Positions 12,623-25,270 of a stretch of 64,000 nucleotides of DNA are shown piece after piece. The translations under genes were made by a program, and so were the position numbers. The stretch's first letter is position 1. Every line of letters starts with the position of its first letter. Under the pieces are notes generated by a model that saw nothing but the letters and a program-made list of their open reading frames with translations, did no database searches and was not told where the DNA came from. The DNA comes from Stercorarius parasiticus (taxonomy: Eukaryota; Chordata; Aves; Charadriiformes; Stercorariidae). Location of the stretch: NCBI GenBank assembly GCA_013396915.1, contig VWZL01000704.1:62001-126000 (forward strand). Direction: 5' to 3'.

Positions 12623-14451
12623 CCCGAAAAAACCAAAAATTCACATTTCTATAGCTTTATCAATAAATCCATAGACATCCAAGGGCAAAGATGGTAACTA
12701 GTGACAAAAATTGGTGCTGTGGGTGATATGCTACTGTATAGTCTTATGATGGCATGGTAAATAACTAGTGTCATTTTCTTATAAGGTACTTACAACTTTA
12801 TCAGGATAAACATAAGAGCACACATCACATTTCTTTGTTTTTCACTTACCATTAAAATCCTGGCTGCTTCAATGAGCCCTCTGTACACAGCTTGACTGCG
12901 GACTGGTGATTTGTAACTTTCTGCAGTATGATATTACCATTTCTCAAGTCCTGTTCAACTCCAGCTGTAACTTTTCATGGGCAAAGATGGATGCCATGAG
13001 CAAAACCAAGGCACAGGCAAAATTTATCTCAATTTATCCTGGACAGAAAAAGTAACTGAGGGTACCTTGCTGAAAGCAAAATATACTGCTTGAATGAACT
13101 TACAGTAAGTAATAAAATAGAGCAGGGAGAGACCATTTACTGTAGGGGAAGAAGGTAATATATGATGTCAGTAATTCACTTTAAAACGATGCTATTAAGC
13201 AAGTATAAAGGTGATTATCAACTTTTTTAGGCATTTAAGTTATATTTATAAGCCAGTTGGTGTGTGATATCTACAAATAAAAAAGAGCCACTTTTAATTT
13301 CTTCCAGAAAAAGCTATATATGTTTTATGCCACTTCCAGGACTGGCAGCTCTCACAGCAATAGCGGAGGACGAGGGCAGACCCACTGTTCTTATGAAGGC
13401 AAAGTCCAATATCCTCAGGACCAGGTTATTAACACGGAAAAGCAAAATGTCTTATCTAATCCGTGGAGGAAATGCTGAGGGCAGACCAGGAATTGAATCA
13501 GTTCTTCCAGCATTAGTTCCAAGCCTGATGCTCAGACTCATCTTCATCCCAGCATTGCAGAAACTGAACAAGAAACACCGGCACAGACATGGCACACCGG
13601 TGCTGGCTAGCCAGCAGCATCGTATTATAAAATGAGATTATTTTAGCATGGATTTGAAAGGGAGTAATTTTACGTAATGAGGCATCTGCAGATGTTTCAT
13701 AGACATGAGCTCTGTGCAACTTTGTTGTTCAGAGTAGCCACTTGGGATGACTTTTGTCTCCTCAGCCCAAAAGCGCCGTGTGGCTCCCTCTGAGTACCCC
13801 CTGGTCGTGGAGGTGCCCAAAGAGGCCACTTGGACCCCTGTTCTCCACATTTCTGCTACAGATTTCTGTCTTCTTTTTCTGAAGATGTGCACTGGGAATT
13901 ACACAGGATGTTCATGCACAACTCCAGTAACACTTCCCTGTCACTACAGCAAACACGTTACCCACCGCAGCCAGATAAGCCAGCTGTGAACCCCTGTGAT
14001 TTCACCACCTCTTCTGATACCTGGTACCATCTGTGGGGCTGCAGCTCCCGGAGGCAGGTAATTACAGGGGGATCTCATGTCTTCTTTTGCTTCCCTGAAA
14101 AGCTTAGAATAAAGCCTGAATATGTGCACTCTGAAGACTTAAATCCTAGAAGGAAAAAAAAATAACACCAGCTATATTACTTTCTAATTTCATGATTTGT
14201 AAGTAAATATCATGATTTCAGGGCATTTGGGCTTGGTAAGCAGTCTCAGAGCGGAACTCCCCCCCGCAAATCCCGGACAGGGAGATTTTCCAGCATAGGC
14301 TTGACCCTTCTGTCTCTGCACAAGCAAATGCTGCTGTGTTTCAGTGACCTGGTGACTGCAGGATTAGGCTTTGCAGTAACTGCCCACTAAAGCAACGATC
14401 CCTTAGTGCAGAAGGGTTTGGGACTGGCTGTGCCGGCACTTCAGGAGCAGC

Positions 14452-14505
14452 CTGGGGAGGGATGCAGAGGATGCACTTCAGGTCTCTCTGGGGAGGGATG
14501 CAGAG
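14452..14505 (+). repeat. 18-base direct repeat, 36 bases apart
   Basis: The same 18 bases occur at 14452-14469 and 14488-14505. The intervening and flanking sequence does not extend the similarity, so this is at most two units of an eroded minisatellite. Confidence 0.7.
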
Positions 14506-15296
14506 TTCAGTGTCAGGAAAGTCATTGGAAAGAAAGCAGCAACCTCAATCCCTGTGGGTCCTTCAGGTTGTTCTGGCTCCTTGGATTAATCTCCAGGAAG
14601 ATACCTCGGGGAATGAAATCACCCCAAATGAAGATGAGCTGGAGGCAGAGCTCATCCCACTTACTGTTTATCATCCTATTATTCCAACATTTATATACAT
14701 GCATTTTAAACAGCTTTTAAACAGATTTTCCAAGCTACAACACTGCGGACCGCACACAAGAGGGACACACAGCACAAGTCTCGTGCTCCACCTTAGCTCT
14801 AGCTCTTGTTAATATTTTACGCTAGAGAGGGCTGAGTAGCACGACCTCTCTGGCACAATGTTCTGATACAGTGCGGATCCACCTTAGCAACATCCAAATC
14901 AGCAATGTCGCCGGTAAAGAAATGAATAAACAAACCAACCCAGACTGTGTTTCCACGACACAGGTGGCCAGTGGGGATGTGCCATCCCCACTCCCCAGGG
15001 ATCCTGTCCCATGGGCTGCACTGTGTCCAGCGCGGCTGCAGTGGGATCAGATCAGCTGGGGAAGGGGTTAGGAGTGGGAAAGGAGAGCTTTGACCAAAGA
15101 TCCCCTGAATCCCTTGATGAAATGACAACTGGCTCAATGGTTCCTGCCTATAAACCAGTAGCTCCTTTTCCCAACAAGAAGTCGGAATCTGCTGTGCAGG
15201 GCAGAGAGGACCTTTACTCTCCAGGCAAGGCATTCCTGTTGATCACAGTTTCTAAAAGTACATTATAAATAATGCTTTTGCAGATAAACTCCCCCT

Positions 15297-16204
15297 ATCA
15301 AAGCAGAAGTGTCCTGTCTGACCAACCTGGTGGCTTTCTACAATGGAGTGACTGCCATCAGTGGACAAGGGAAGAGCAACGGATATCATCTATCTGCACT
15401 TCTGCAAGGTCTTTGACACGGTCCCCCACAACATCCTTCTCTCTAAGTTGGAGAGATATGGATTTGATGGGTGGGCTGTTCAGTAGATAAGGAACTGGCT
15501 GGATGGTCACATCCAGAGGGTGACGGTCAATGGCTCCATGTCCAGATGGAGAGGGGTGACAAGTGATGTCCCTCAGGGATCCGTACTGGGACCGGTGCTG
15601 TTCAACATCTTCATTAATGACATAGACAGTGGGATCAAGTGCACCCTCAGCAATTTTGCTGATGACACCAAGCTGAGTGGTGTGGTTGACAGGCCAGAGG
15701 GGTGGGATGTCATCCAGAGGGACTTGAATGAGCTAGAGAGGTGGGCCTGAGCAAACCTTATGAAGTTTAACAAGGCCAAGTGCAAGGTCCTNTGCTGTGA
15801 GAACAGTCTGAGAGAGTTGGGGGTGTTCAGCCTGGAGAAGAGAAGGCTCCGGGGAGACCTTAGAGCCCCTTCCAGTCCCTGAAGGGGACCTGCAGGAAAG
15901 CTGGGGAGGGGCTACTGGCAAGGGCATGTAGCGATAGGACGAGGGGCAATGGTTTTAAACTAGAGCAGGGCAGGTTTAGATGAGACATTAGGAAGAAGTT
16001 CTTTCCAATGAGGGTGGTGAGACACTGGCCCAGGTTGCCCAGAGAGGTGGTGGAGGCCCCATCCCCGGAGACATTCAAGGCCAGGCTGGATGAGGCTCTG
16101 AGCAACCTGATCTAGTTGAAGATGTCCCTGCTCACTGCAGGGGGTTGGACTAGATGACCTTTAGAGGTCCCTTCCAACCCAACACATTCTATGATTCTAT
16201 GATT
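15297..16204 (+). mobile_element. CR1 LINE, longest copy, partial reverse transcriptase
   Basis: This is the longest CR1 copy in the window. The 5' part (about 15297-15790) encodes part of the ORF2 reverse transcriptase. Recognisable are the SCLTNL-type block, the region leading to FDTVPH, the [12 protein letters not shown] block at about 15568-15605, and the catalytic FADD motif at about 15654-15665. A TAG at about 15484 and a TGA at about 15748 interrupt the frame. At about 15790 the sequence jumps from the KCKVL block directly to the [18 protein letters not shown] block, so roughly 100-130 codons of the usual ORF2 are missing. The 3' part continues into the untranslated region and ends with two ATTCTATG units at about 16187-16203. 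It cannot mobilise itself. Confidence 0.95.
15792..15792. other. Ambiguous base (N) at a CR1 deletion junction
   Basis: This is the only non-ACGT base in the window. It falls exactly where the CR1 copy skips part of its ORF2, so the deletion could be biological or an assembly collapse or join between two CR1 copies. Confidence 0.95.
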
Positions 16205-16994
16205 ATTAGATTATTTAGAAAAGCCCATAATTACCAGGGTTTAATTTATTAACAAGATGGGCTATTTAAACACTGTCTTTGGAGATAATGAAATTGTGCT
16301 AACTCTGAGACTGAGAACATGACCACCATGGAAACTGACACCGACAAAAGCCATAGTACCGCAGAGAGGTGGTTTGCCTGCATGCTGAAAACACCCAGCA
16401 CATTGTCTCTCTTCACGTGGAACCAGGACAAGTATTACCCAGGCTGCATGTGATGCTGACAGAGAACAAAGAGCAGTTTGTGGGTTGCGGCATGGGCTGT
16501 GCCCAGCTCTGGGGCACTGGCATCCCGCGCGCCCCGAGAGATGATGCACCCGCTGACACTCTGGACCATGCTGAAGGTAACTGCTCTCTCCAGGCACTTT
16601 CCAGAAGCACATTTATTCACCAGAGGTCTATTAGAAAAACAGTGAGAAAATTTGATAAAACAGTTGCTTCTGCCTTTCCTTATGATATAAGGCTGTTCTT
16701 TTGCAATGATGCATACTCCTTCCTGTGTAACACCAGGAAGAGCAAGCATCTCATCTCTGCTCCCCATAGAGAGTATTTCTTTCCCAACAGGTGACAACCC
16801 TGGGGCTGCCTGCAAGGGATGGGACCAGTCTGCAGGAAATCCCTCCGTCCAATAGCCCTGGGAATCTGGCAGAGCCTTCGGCAGAGGACAAATGCCAGCT
16901 GCCATTGGCAGCCACCCTTCCCTGGCAGAAAAGCTGCTGCTAGTGGAGTAAGCAGAGGGATACAGAAGGTTTATCTAGCTTTAGCAGCCGGGCA
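16205..16994. other. Unique spacer between two CR1 copies
   Basis: About 790 bases without a recognisable repeat or gene separate the CR1 copy ending at 16204 from the different CR1 copy starting near 16995. Frames of 141 codons (plus) and 156 codons (minus) overlap here without motifs. Confidence 0.6.
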
Positions 16995-17214
16995 GCAAGA
17001 AGTTTAGATTGGATGTTAGGAAAAATTTCTTCACTTCGAGGGTTGTCAAGCATTGGAACAGGGAAGTGGTTGAGTCGCCATCCCTGGAGGGGATGGTACA
17101 TGTGTAGATGTGGTGCTGAGGGACATGGTTTAGTGATGGACTTGGCAGTGCTGGGTTAACAGTTGGACCTGATGATCTTAAAGGTCTCTTCCAACCAAAA
17201 CGATTCTGTGCTTC
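16995..17214 (+). mobile_element. CR1 LINE, short 3' fragment
   Basis: It begins in the AGATTGGATGTTAGG block, passes the AGGTTG/GTGGTTGAG and CATCCCTGGAGG landmarks, and ends with the GGTCTCTTCCAACC block and a degenerate ATTCTGTG tail. The segment containing GGACATGGTTTAGTG distinguishes it from the copies at 15297 and 37162 and matches the type seen in reverse at 6208 and 29766. Confidence 0.92.
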
Positions 17215-18769
17215 TATATCAAGGGATGTTGTGGGCCAGACAGAGGTTTTGGAGGATGCTGGAGCGTCCCAGCAGCGGTGGCGGGGCAGCCTCTCCTTGC
17301 AAAGCACAGGGAGATACGCTGCCCCGTAACACACCCCAACACTTGGAAAAGGCAACAGGAGACACGAGGAAAGTCTTATTTTCTGGTGACAGAAATACTT
17401 CTGCCTCTTAGCTCAACAGCGGGATTGCCACCCTGTAATTATTCCTGATGTGGAACACCAGACAGCAGATACGTGCAAAGCAGGCTTCGTGCCATTAGAC
17501 ACTTTAATCAGGAGGTCAGTGTATTTTGCATTGAGGGATTTGGGATTTGTACGTTAACTGCAGTGGCATGTGTTGGAAGGACATGTAAATTAATGATATT
17601 ATTTATAACCCATCTCATTATCACACACAGTTTGATGCCTCAGACAGCCACTAATTCTTTTAACCAGTTTCTATTGCTGGAAATAAAACTGCTTTGCTTC
17701 AGCTGTGATCTGTTAGAAGAATGCTGCTGTTGTTATTGTTTTTTAATATAAAAAGCTCTTTTCAAAGAAAGGCTCCATGATTGTGTGATGTAACTCCCCT
17801 GAGTCCAAGTCTCAGATACAAAAATATTCATGTTGAGTCTGATAAATGAACAATGAACAAATTACATGCTTGATTTCCCTGCTTTGCCTTACTTTTGATC
17901 TCTAATATTAGATTGCTATAATTGTTTTTCAGCTCCTTGTGTGCATATTACCAATGTGTATGTTGCTATAGAAATGTAAAATTCAACATGTCGTCCCTTA
18001 GATTTTAAAAGAAATGTGCCCCTCCTTTTATTTCTGTCCTATTCTTTGATACAAAAAAAAGAAACCATCAACTGACAAATATTAAGGCCTCAGATATGAT
18101 TCCAGCCTTTTCCCTGAAGAGGTTGTAGCACTGGCTTTTCTGATGATTTCAGCTGAAAGAGGAAACTCAGGCCTTATCCTGCTTATGTAGAAAACAAGAA
18201 AAAAGGCACTTTTTTTTTTTCTCCTATATTTCTATATCTATATCTGTACATTTATAAGGTTTTTAGGCACTGAGAAGCACAGGGAAGAATTATAAGGAAA
18301 CCAGACCATTTTCCTAAACACAGACATCCAAGAGCAAAATCCATTCTTTCTCCTTTCTCCTGCCAAGAGAAATCACTATTTGCAAAGTTGGTTGCCCGGG
18401 GGCAACATCTCCGACCTGTCTTCACTTTCCCCCTCCCAGACTTGCACATGGTGACTTTCTAGGCAAAGAATAGCAAGTGTCTGTGCAGCATCTAGGGGCT
18501 AATTAATGCTTACCTACAAATTGGGACTGGCAGCACTTGGGGGACCCGGGTGTCAGTACAAAAATAATGCCACCTCCCTACATCCCCTCCAGGGCTGTGC
18601 AGGGAGGGAGCTCGCACTGTGAGATGGGGACACAATGGCTTCACCTGCCCCTAACCGACCGGGAGAAAAGAGGAGAGACCACCCTGAGGTGGAGGAAGAG
18701 CAGGGCTGAGGGTGGAGAAAGCTTCTGCTCGGCAGCGAGCGGTGCTTTTTCTGCTCCTGAGAAAATAAA

Positions 18770-18910
18770 CACAGGGAAACAATTAGCCCTGAATATAAGT
18801 GAAAATAATGTGACTTATCAGGCAGTAAAATTGTTATAGTGATGGGAATGGAAATGAATTCATTATGACTGACAATAATGCTAATAAAGATCCATTTCCA
18901 GAGGTGTGGA
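18770..18910. other. AT-rich block, possible conserved non-coding element
   Basis: The block is dense in ATAA, TAAT and AATT cores without simple-repeat structure, next to GC-richer flanks. This is the look of many vertebrate enhancers, but the call is composition-based and weak. Confidence 0.2.
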
Positions 18911-19580
18911 TGAGTAGAAAGGGCCATAATCACAGCAGTGCACTCCACTTCTGTTTTCCGATGGGATGAAAGCAGAGCTGCTCACTCGCTATGGATGCTG
19001 AGGGGGAGCAGAAGAGGAGACCAGGAGGATGGACCCCAACACCACCCCATGCCAGGGTGGCGCCAAGTGATCAGTGATGGGCTCCCCCAATCCCTGTGTG
19101 CTCCCCGGTCTGCTCAGAGCTGGGCTCACTCCAAAGGGGAGCACAGGAGAGAGCTCCTGTCTCGTGGGTGGGGAAGCTTTTTTTGGAAGGTATTTTCGGG
19201 AGCCTCTTCTGGCAGCCTCTACATGCAGGTGCTATGCTTAATTATAGCCCCCATCAGCTGGCAAATCTACTGCCTCGCAGCTAACTCTCCGTCCCTGCTG
19301 TGCCACTGGTAATCATCTCAGCGCTAAGCCCTGCCCCAAAACCAGCGCTGCTCAGTTACACCTCAGAAGCATCGTTTCCTGTGCACACACCTCTTCCCAG
19401 ACTGCGCAGGGGCTCATCAAGCAGAGGGATAATCATATTATACATTGGGAGGGGGGAGGAGTTGATTTACATCTCTTCTCTTGCCTTGAGACTACCAAGA
19501 TGGAGCATGGAGGAGGAGGATTTAACGATGTGTGATGACTTTAGGCTGAAATGTCACGGACAAAGAGGACCCCACTCAAA

Positions 19581-19624
19581 ACTGGTCAAAGGCTGGCCTT
19601 TTACTGGTCAAAGGCTGGCCTTTT
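19581..19624 (+). repeat. Perfect 22-base tandem duplication
   Basis: Unit 1 is 19581-19602 and unit 2 is 19603-19624, identical at every base. Two perfect copies of a non-low-complexity unit suggest a recent duplication by slippage or repair. Confidence 0.95.
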
Positions 19625-20014
19625 GCAGGACCTTTAGAGAACTTTGCTCCCAGCAAGCTGTTCCAGACATCTTCCCCCACAACGATCCATTGCTATCAGC
19701 TAATCTGTCATGTTAATTTAATGCAGCAGAATGTGAATAAATTGCACTTCACCCTTGATAAAAAAACCCAAGTGTTTACTGGTGACTGTTTGCATGGAGG
19801 GAAGCCTTTTAGGTGCATTTATACCCCTCGTCCTCCCCACCCAGACCGGCTGGGCACCTTTCTTGCTGATGACTCCGTGTGCAGTCATGGGACGGTCTCC
19901 AGGAGCGCGGCTGTAACCAAGTATGTGGTGACGCCCCTGGGTTTGCTGCCTCTGCCTGCAGAAGAGCTGTGAGGGGTGGTGGACCCTTCCCAGGGGGTAG
20001 GAACACGTAGAGCA

Positions 20015-20040
20015 AGGACTCTGGAGCAAGCCAGAGTCCT
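20015..20040. repeat. Perfect inverted repeat, 10-base stem
   Basis: Arms 20015-20024 and 20031-20040 are exact reverse complements around a six-base loop. No T run follows. It is too short for a microRNA precursor. Confidence 0.9.
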
Positions 20041-23000
20041 GCAACGGAGGAGCTCCCTCTCCCTCCTGCCATAGCAGGAGCCATCTTAACCTGCCGGCCA
20101 GACTGCAGAGTAAAATGATGTTGCCTCCATATCTCCCTACTGGAAGTAGCATAATGTGTGCCCCATCACCCCTGCTAACTCCTCGAAGGATACGGAGCAG
20201 GCAATCGTCAGCACTGAAGCCATTCCAAACTGCCCTCTGCAGAGAGTTACATCAATATTTTGGAACTATTACCCTTCTTGAATGAGCCGAGTCACAACTT
20301 CTTCCACCCCGATGCATGTCCATGCCTGATACCATCTGAAACCCCTTTTTTCCATCTTTTTTCCAACCTCCACCAAAGCCCATTCCTCAGCTTGGTGGCT
20401 TGCTCTCCTTGGGTTTTCTCTGTGGCGCAGTTCCCACCTAAACACACACGGAAGAGATCAGGCCTACCTGGTGGACTTTGAAGCCCTGCAAAAGACAGAG
20501 TTCCCACCCTTTTTGAAGCAGCAGTTACCAGCAGAGACACTAATTGGCATGCTGCTATCTCCAAGAGAGCAGAGATAAACTCAAGGAGAGCAGTAATGTT
20601 ACATGAGGTAAAGGGCAGTGTTGCTCACAATAATTAAAGCATGAGCAAATACATAACAATACATCTAACGCTCTGACTTTGGTGTACTAGCCAGGTAAAA
20701 CAAAGCAAATCTTGAGGGCAAAAAATCTCCCATTTTCCTCCAAATCAGGGGTCAATATTCTGCTGCTGCAAGTAAATGCAATACCACAGAGGCTGGAACA
20801 GCACCTATTTACATTTGTCACCTAGATTTAATTTAACCTTGATTCAGGCGCTCTGACCCCCAACTCCCCAGAAAACATAAAGATGAAATCTCACCCCAAA
20901 GATTGTCCCCAGCCAAGTGCCAGGGGCTGGAAAGCTGCACTTCTGCCCTGAGCTCTGCAGGATAACTTGGAGAAGTTATTTTGAAAATGAAGCCTTAGAG
21001 CTAGGCTTGTCCATCACAGGCGCTGGACCAGCTCCAGGCACATGCCCCAACCCTGGCTGCTGAACCTGGGGCCCAAAGGGATTTCTCTTGGCTATGGGTA
21101 GCCCAAAAATAGGAGGGGATACAAACTTGCCCTCCAGGCAGTGGCAGGTTACACCTGCCCAGCAGAACGCGGGGCAGTGAGGCACCCACCACCCACAAGG
21201 ATGATACTGTAATCAAAACCTGTCACCCCAAATAAGCCCAGCACCAAGGGGGGAACAGACCCTCTCAGGGACCGCATGGGTGCAAAGGCGCACCAGGAAA
21301 ACATCCTCCCTTCTGTTACAGCTCTTGTTTCTCCTTAACATCATTTCTGTCTAAAGAAGTTTTTACCATGCCATATCACTGCGCCTAAATACCTCGTTTT
21401 AAAAGCAAACAGGGAAAAGCCAACTAGAGTGAAATACCCACTTGGATGGATATTTTCAGAGACTCAGAAATTGCCAGGCCGGAGAGGACCGCTCTTCTTG
21501 TCCCTCCCAACACAGTGCCTCATCTGGTCTCAGCGCCGCCCTGCATTAATTCCTGCTGCGAGTCCAATTGCTGTGGGAACCAGAGCATACATTTCAGAGA
21601 GAAAATTCCGGTTGTGTTTGGGAAAATTTCCTGTAATAACGACTTGACCACAACTCTTCTGCAAATTGCTCCCAGAGTTAATTTTCCTCACTCCAGAAAC
21701 ACTGCTTTTTTTTTTTTCCAGTTTGAACTAGCTTCAGTTTCCACTGAATCTTATTATACTTGGTCTACTACACTGCAGCACCCGCCGTTACCAAATTGCC
21801 CACCATCACAAAGGCAAGTAAAAACGGCCTTGGCAGCGTATTCCAGCCAGAATTAATTCTAACCAGGCAAATCACTCATTTTCAGTTCTTAGAAACGTAT
21901 CTTTCCTCTTTCCCCATCAGGAGAAGGTCAAATACAGATTTCTCCTTTGCCAAATGCAACTTTTTCAGTTAGGAGATTGTCATCTATAATTATGAAATAT
22001 TTCAAGGACGTTTTAGCACTGACAGCCTGAGTCCTCCGTGTGTCAGTCACACTGAAGCCCCTCGTGATAGCTCAGCTTTCGTCCCTGCAGACGCGGGGAC
22101 GGTGCATGAGGAGCCCGTCACCCTGCTCTGCTGTGGGACGTGGTGGCCAACAGCAGGGTTAGGGTCCAAGTTCTGGGCCATCTTCCAGCATGTGTGTCCC
22201 CATGCAGCCACAGTCCTTTGCTTCTGGACTGTCAGATGGTATCTTGCCATCCCTGGCAAGAGCCTGCTCATCCTTGCTGCTGTCAAGATAAACAGATTAT
22301 AGTCTAAGAGGTTAATCACAGGCAACAGTGACATCTTTACCTCGATATATGCTATCTTTAGCTTTATGCACTCATAACAGTGAAGGCCTCACCTACAGTT
22401 TGGAAAAATACCCTGTATTAATTGCGATAGAAAAATTAGGAACGTGTTTCTACAGATTTAGTGAGATGCTTATGAAAACACTTTCAAACCATCACTGAAA
22501 TACTTGTCATCTAGTTTTCATTAATAGTATCCGGTTTCCGGTAAATAAAAAATATTCTGGAACTTGAGTAACAAATATTTTTCTAGAACCTGTAGTAAAA
22601 AGTAATGTGAATATTGCTGAGTGTTTCTTCAGTGAAAGCTTAACTCTTCCTAAGAAGCTACCGAGTGTGTAAAAACAAAGGTAGAAATCGGAAGCAGCTG
22701 AATTTGCTGGAGAGATGTCTCAGGGTTGCCTGAAATAGATGCAAATCTTGCACAGATAAAGATGCCATCGAAAAATACTGTCTCCGGATGCAGCTGAGGG
22801 GCTGTGGGTGCCTCTGCCCCATAGGCGGGTCTCTGCTCCCCATCCTACCCTGCCACCACCCCGGGTGAGCATGGGGAAACCGCAATAAAACAGTAGGTGA
22901 AATAACTGTGCCTGCCCAATGCTGTGTATTAAGGAAAGCCAATAAGCAGTGCTTGGGCTCTCCTTTCCTCCGATTAAACTGAGATTTTCTAGTTCACGTA

Positions 23001-25049
23001 TGAGGTTGTGGTGGAGGATTGAACAGATAATTAGCGCTCTTTATTTCCTGCTGTTCCTCTGCATTGTAAGCATATTTAAAGGGCACTTAGAAGAAGCAGT
23101 CACAACCTAAATTAAAATGTAATATGCAAAGAAAATATTTGGTGGGCTGTATGGGAAAGCAACATAGCAGGTATTACACCCCGGAGAAAACATGGCCTTT
23201 CCCTCCCCTGAGATTTGCTCCAGGCTTCTGTGCTGGCTCGTTTTTATCGTTCTATCACTTTTCTCTGTTGCCGTGGTGTAGAAACGGCGGGGCTGCTGCA
23301 CACGATGCAGGGGAGCTGCCACCATCCCTCCCGCACACAGGAGGAGGCAGCCCATGGCCAATGCCCCTCACGGCCCCGCAGAGCATCCGCCCCGGAGCCG
23401 CTCCCTGGCAGGAGGAAAATGGCTGATCTCTTGTTCCTCAGCTCAGAACTTCTCAATCTCAGTGGATGATAAAATACCACAAAATAGTCTGCAGAACAGC
23501 TGAGGAAAGGAAAATACAAACCCACACCGATATGTCCCACACAGGCACCGAAAAAAAGGCAATGTGGAAGCAACCGCAAGACCTCGAGACCAGCACAACT
23601 TCGGTTTGTCTATAAATGAAACCTATTTATCCTTGCAAGATTAAAAACAACAAGCTAAACACAAACCATGGAAGACTGGAGAAGCTAAATTGGTAGATGG
23701 AAGCTGGCAGGTCACTGGAAAATTGCCACATAAATAAATACATGTTATCTCCCCTAGAGGGGCCAAAGCTAGTGTGAAACACCCCACCTAGTGTGAAAAT
23801 GGCTTTAATAATTAAGCCTGCAAAAAGATTAAAAATTTATCCTGCACTAAATGATGGAGAACAGCTTTCCCCCATTATACATTTATGATATATAACACAC
23901 TAACTCAGACACCGTCTTTTGAGCGCACTACACCCCATTGCTCCGCCTGCGAGAGCGCCCCGGCACTCACACCTTTGCTGCCCGGACTCTCACTTTAACC
24001 CTGGAGGAGAAATGAAAACACTTCATTTAGATAATTCTTTAAAGTATAACAACCTCACGTTTCAAAATGAAAGCTCATTTTGACTCCCTAACTGGAACAT
24101 TGTGAGAAAGTCTGGAAAGGGGATGTTTCAGGGATTTCAAATTTTATTTTCTGCCCTTTTTCATGGAATGTCCAAAGTATAAAATTCCTTGAAAACTCTG
24201 TCATATAATATTTTGTTATAAACTATGGAATATTTATCATAACCTGGAGTTATACTGAAAAAAAATCAAGTTGCAAAAAAACTGTCAATCATTCCTTTTA
24301 AAGAAATCCAGAAGGAACTGGGCATCCATACAGCTGAGGAGACAATACTCAGTAAGAAGTAAATAAAAGAGGAAAACAGAATTACTCATGTTCTAGTAAA
24401 TCCAGGAGCCCTATGATGTGCTGAATTGGTGTTAACAGGACTCTGCTGGTCAGCAAGGGCCGTATCGGAGCTGGGGACCTGCGACCCTGCTGTGGACACC
24501 CCCGGCAGAGCCTGACACCCCCCTAGCTGGGACTCGTCCCTCTGTGGCCACCAGCAGTGGCTCGCTGGGCCACTCCGACTCCCAGGACACCTCAGCGAAC
24601 TGAGGGAGATCAGCCACACATTTAAGGTCCTTGGTAGAATTGCTGAGCAACAACCGCCACCAAAAGGAGCCCCCAGGTTTTAAATACAGTAAGAGACTGA
24701 ATTTCCGGCTGCGAATGGCTTCTCGCACCCCCGCACCTCCAGCCCCCTTGCAGCCCTCAGGATTTTGAGTGTGATGCTGTGGGCAGCTGGAACCAGGCAG
24801 ATTTTTGTATTTCTCCCTTTTCTGACGAGTTCCAGTACCTGCACTCCTGGCTTTATATAACACTGTGGGTAGTTCTACTGAAGATGAAAGTAGCTTTAAG
24901 TTCAAAAACGTTAAGAAAAGAAAACACAGTTTTTATTCTTTCCTGGTTAAGGTGCTTGCCAGTACATATAAATTCAGGACAGAGTCTGCTTCCCTATAAA
25001 AGTTTGATGGTGTTCTTGGCTGGAAGGCTGACAAGGCATTGAATTCCAA

Positions 25050-25270
25050 ATTCAGGAAATGTTTGACTCTATGATGTGTTTATAATTAAATTTATTTCCC
25101 TTGAATGCAACCGAGCATCTCCCCGGCTTATTGTGCGAGGCAGCTGCATGTTAAGGATTATGCCTGTGGAATCAAATAGATTGATGACATGATTTAGGAC
25201 CTATCTGGAAAGATTAATTGTATTAAATATAACTTACACAATTTGCCTTAATCCTCTGAGGAGAGCCTGA
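25050..25270. other. AT-rich block, possible conserved non-coding element
   Basis: It contains a TAATTA homeodomain core at 25083-25088, a CAGCTG E-box near 25140, a GATTGATGACA stretch near 25180 and a GATTAATTG stretch near 25212, with no repeat structure. A developmental enhancer would look like this, but neutral AT-rich DNA can too. Confidence 0.25.

Larger units (their letters stand above)
6597..15290. other. Non-coding repeat-poor stretch
   Basis: No host gene is recognisable. The longest ATG frame, 210 codons at 6877-7509, has no domain, and its run of Glu comes from a GAG triplet repeat. Minor items inside are a CA microsatellite at 12601-12622 and an 18-base direct repeat at 14452-14505. 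The sequence at about 6850-7050 is AT/GC balanced with few simple repeats and could be a conserved element, but I cannot show this without alignment. Confidence 0.6.

Noticed and set aside
16435..16905. 156-codon minus-strand frame
   Set aside because: No domain and an overlapping plus-strand frame of similar length, so no sign of selection for either.
22000..22060. Minus-strand I-I-D-D sequence resembling a reverse transcriptase YxDD motif
   Set aside because: The surrounding open frame shows no other reverse transcriptase blocks.
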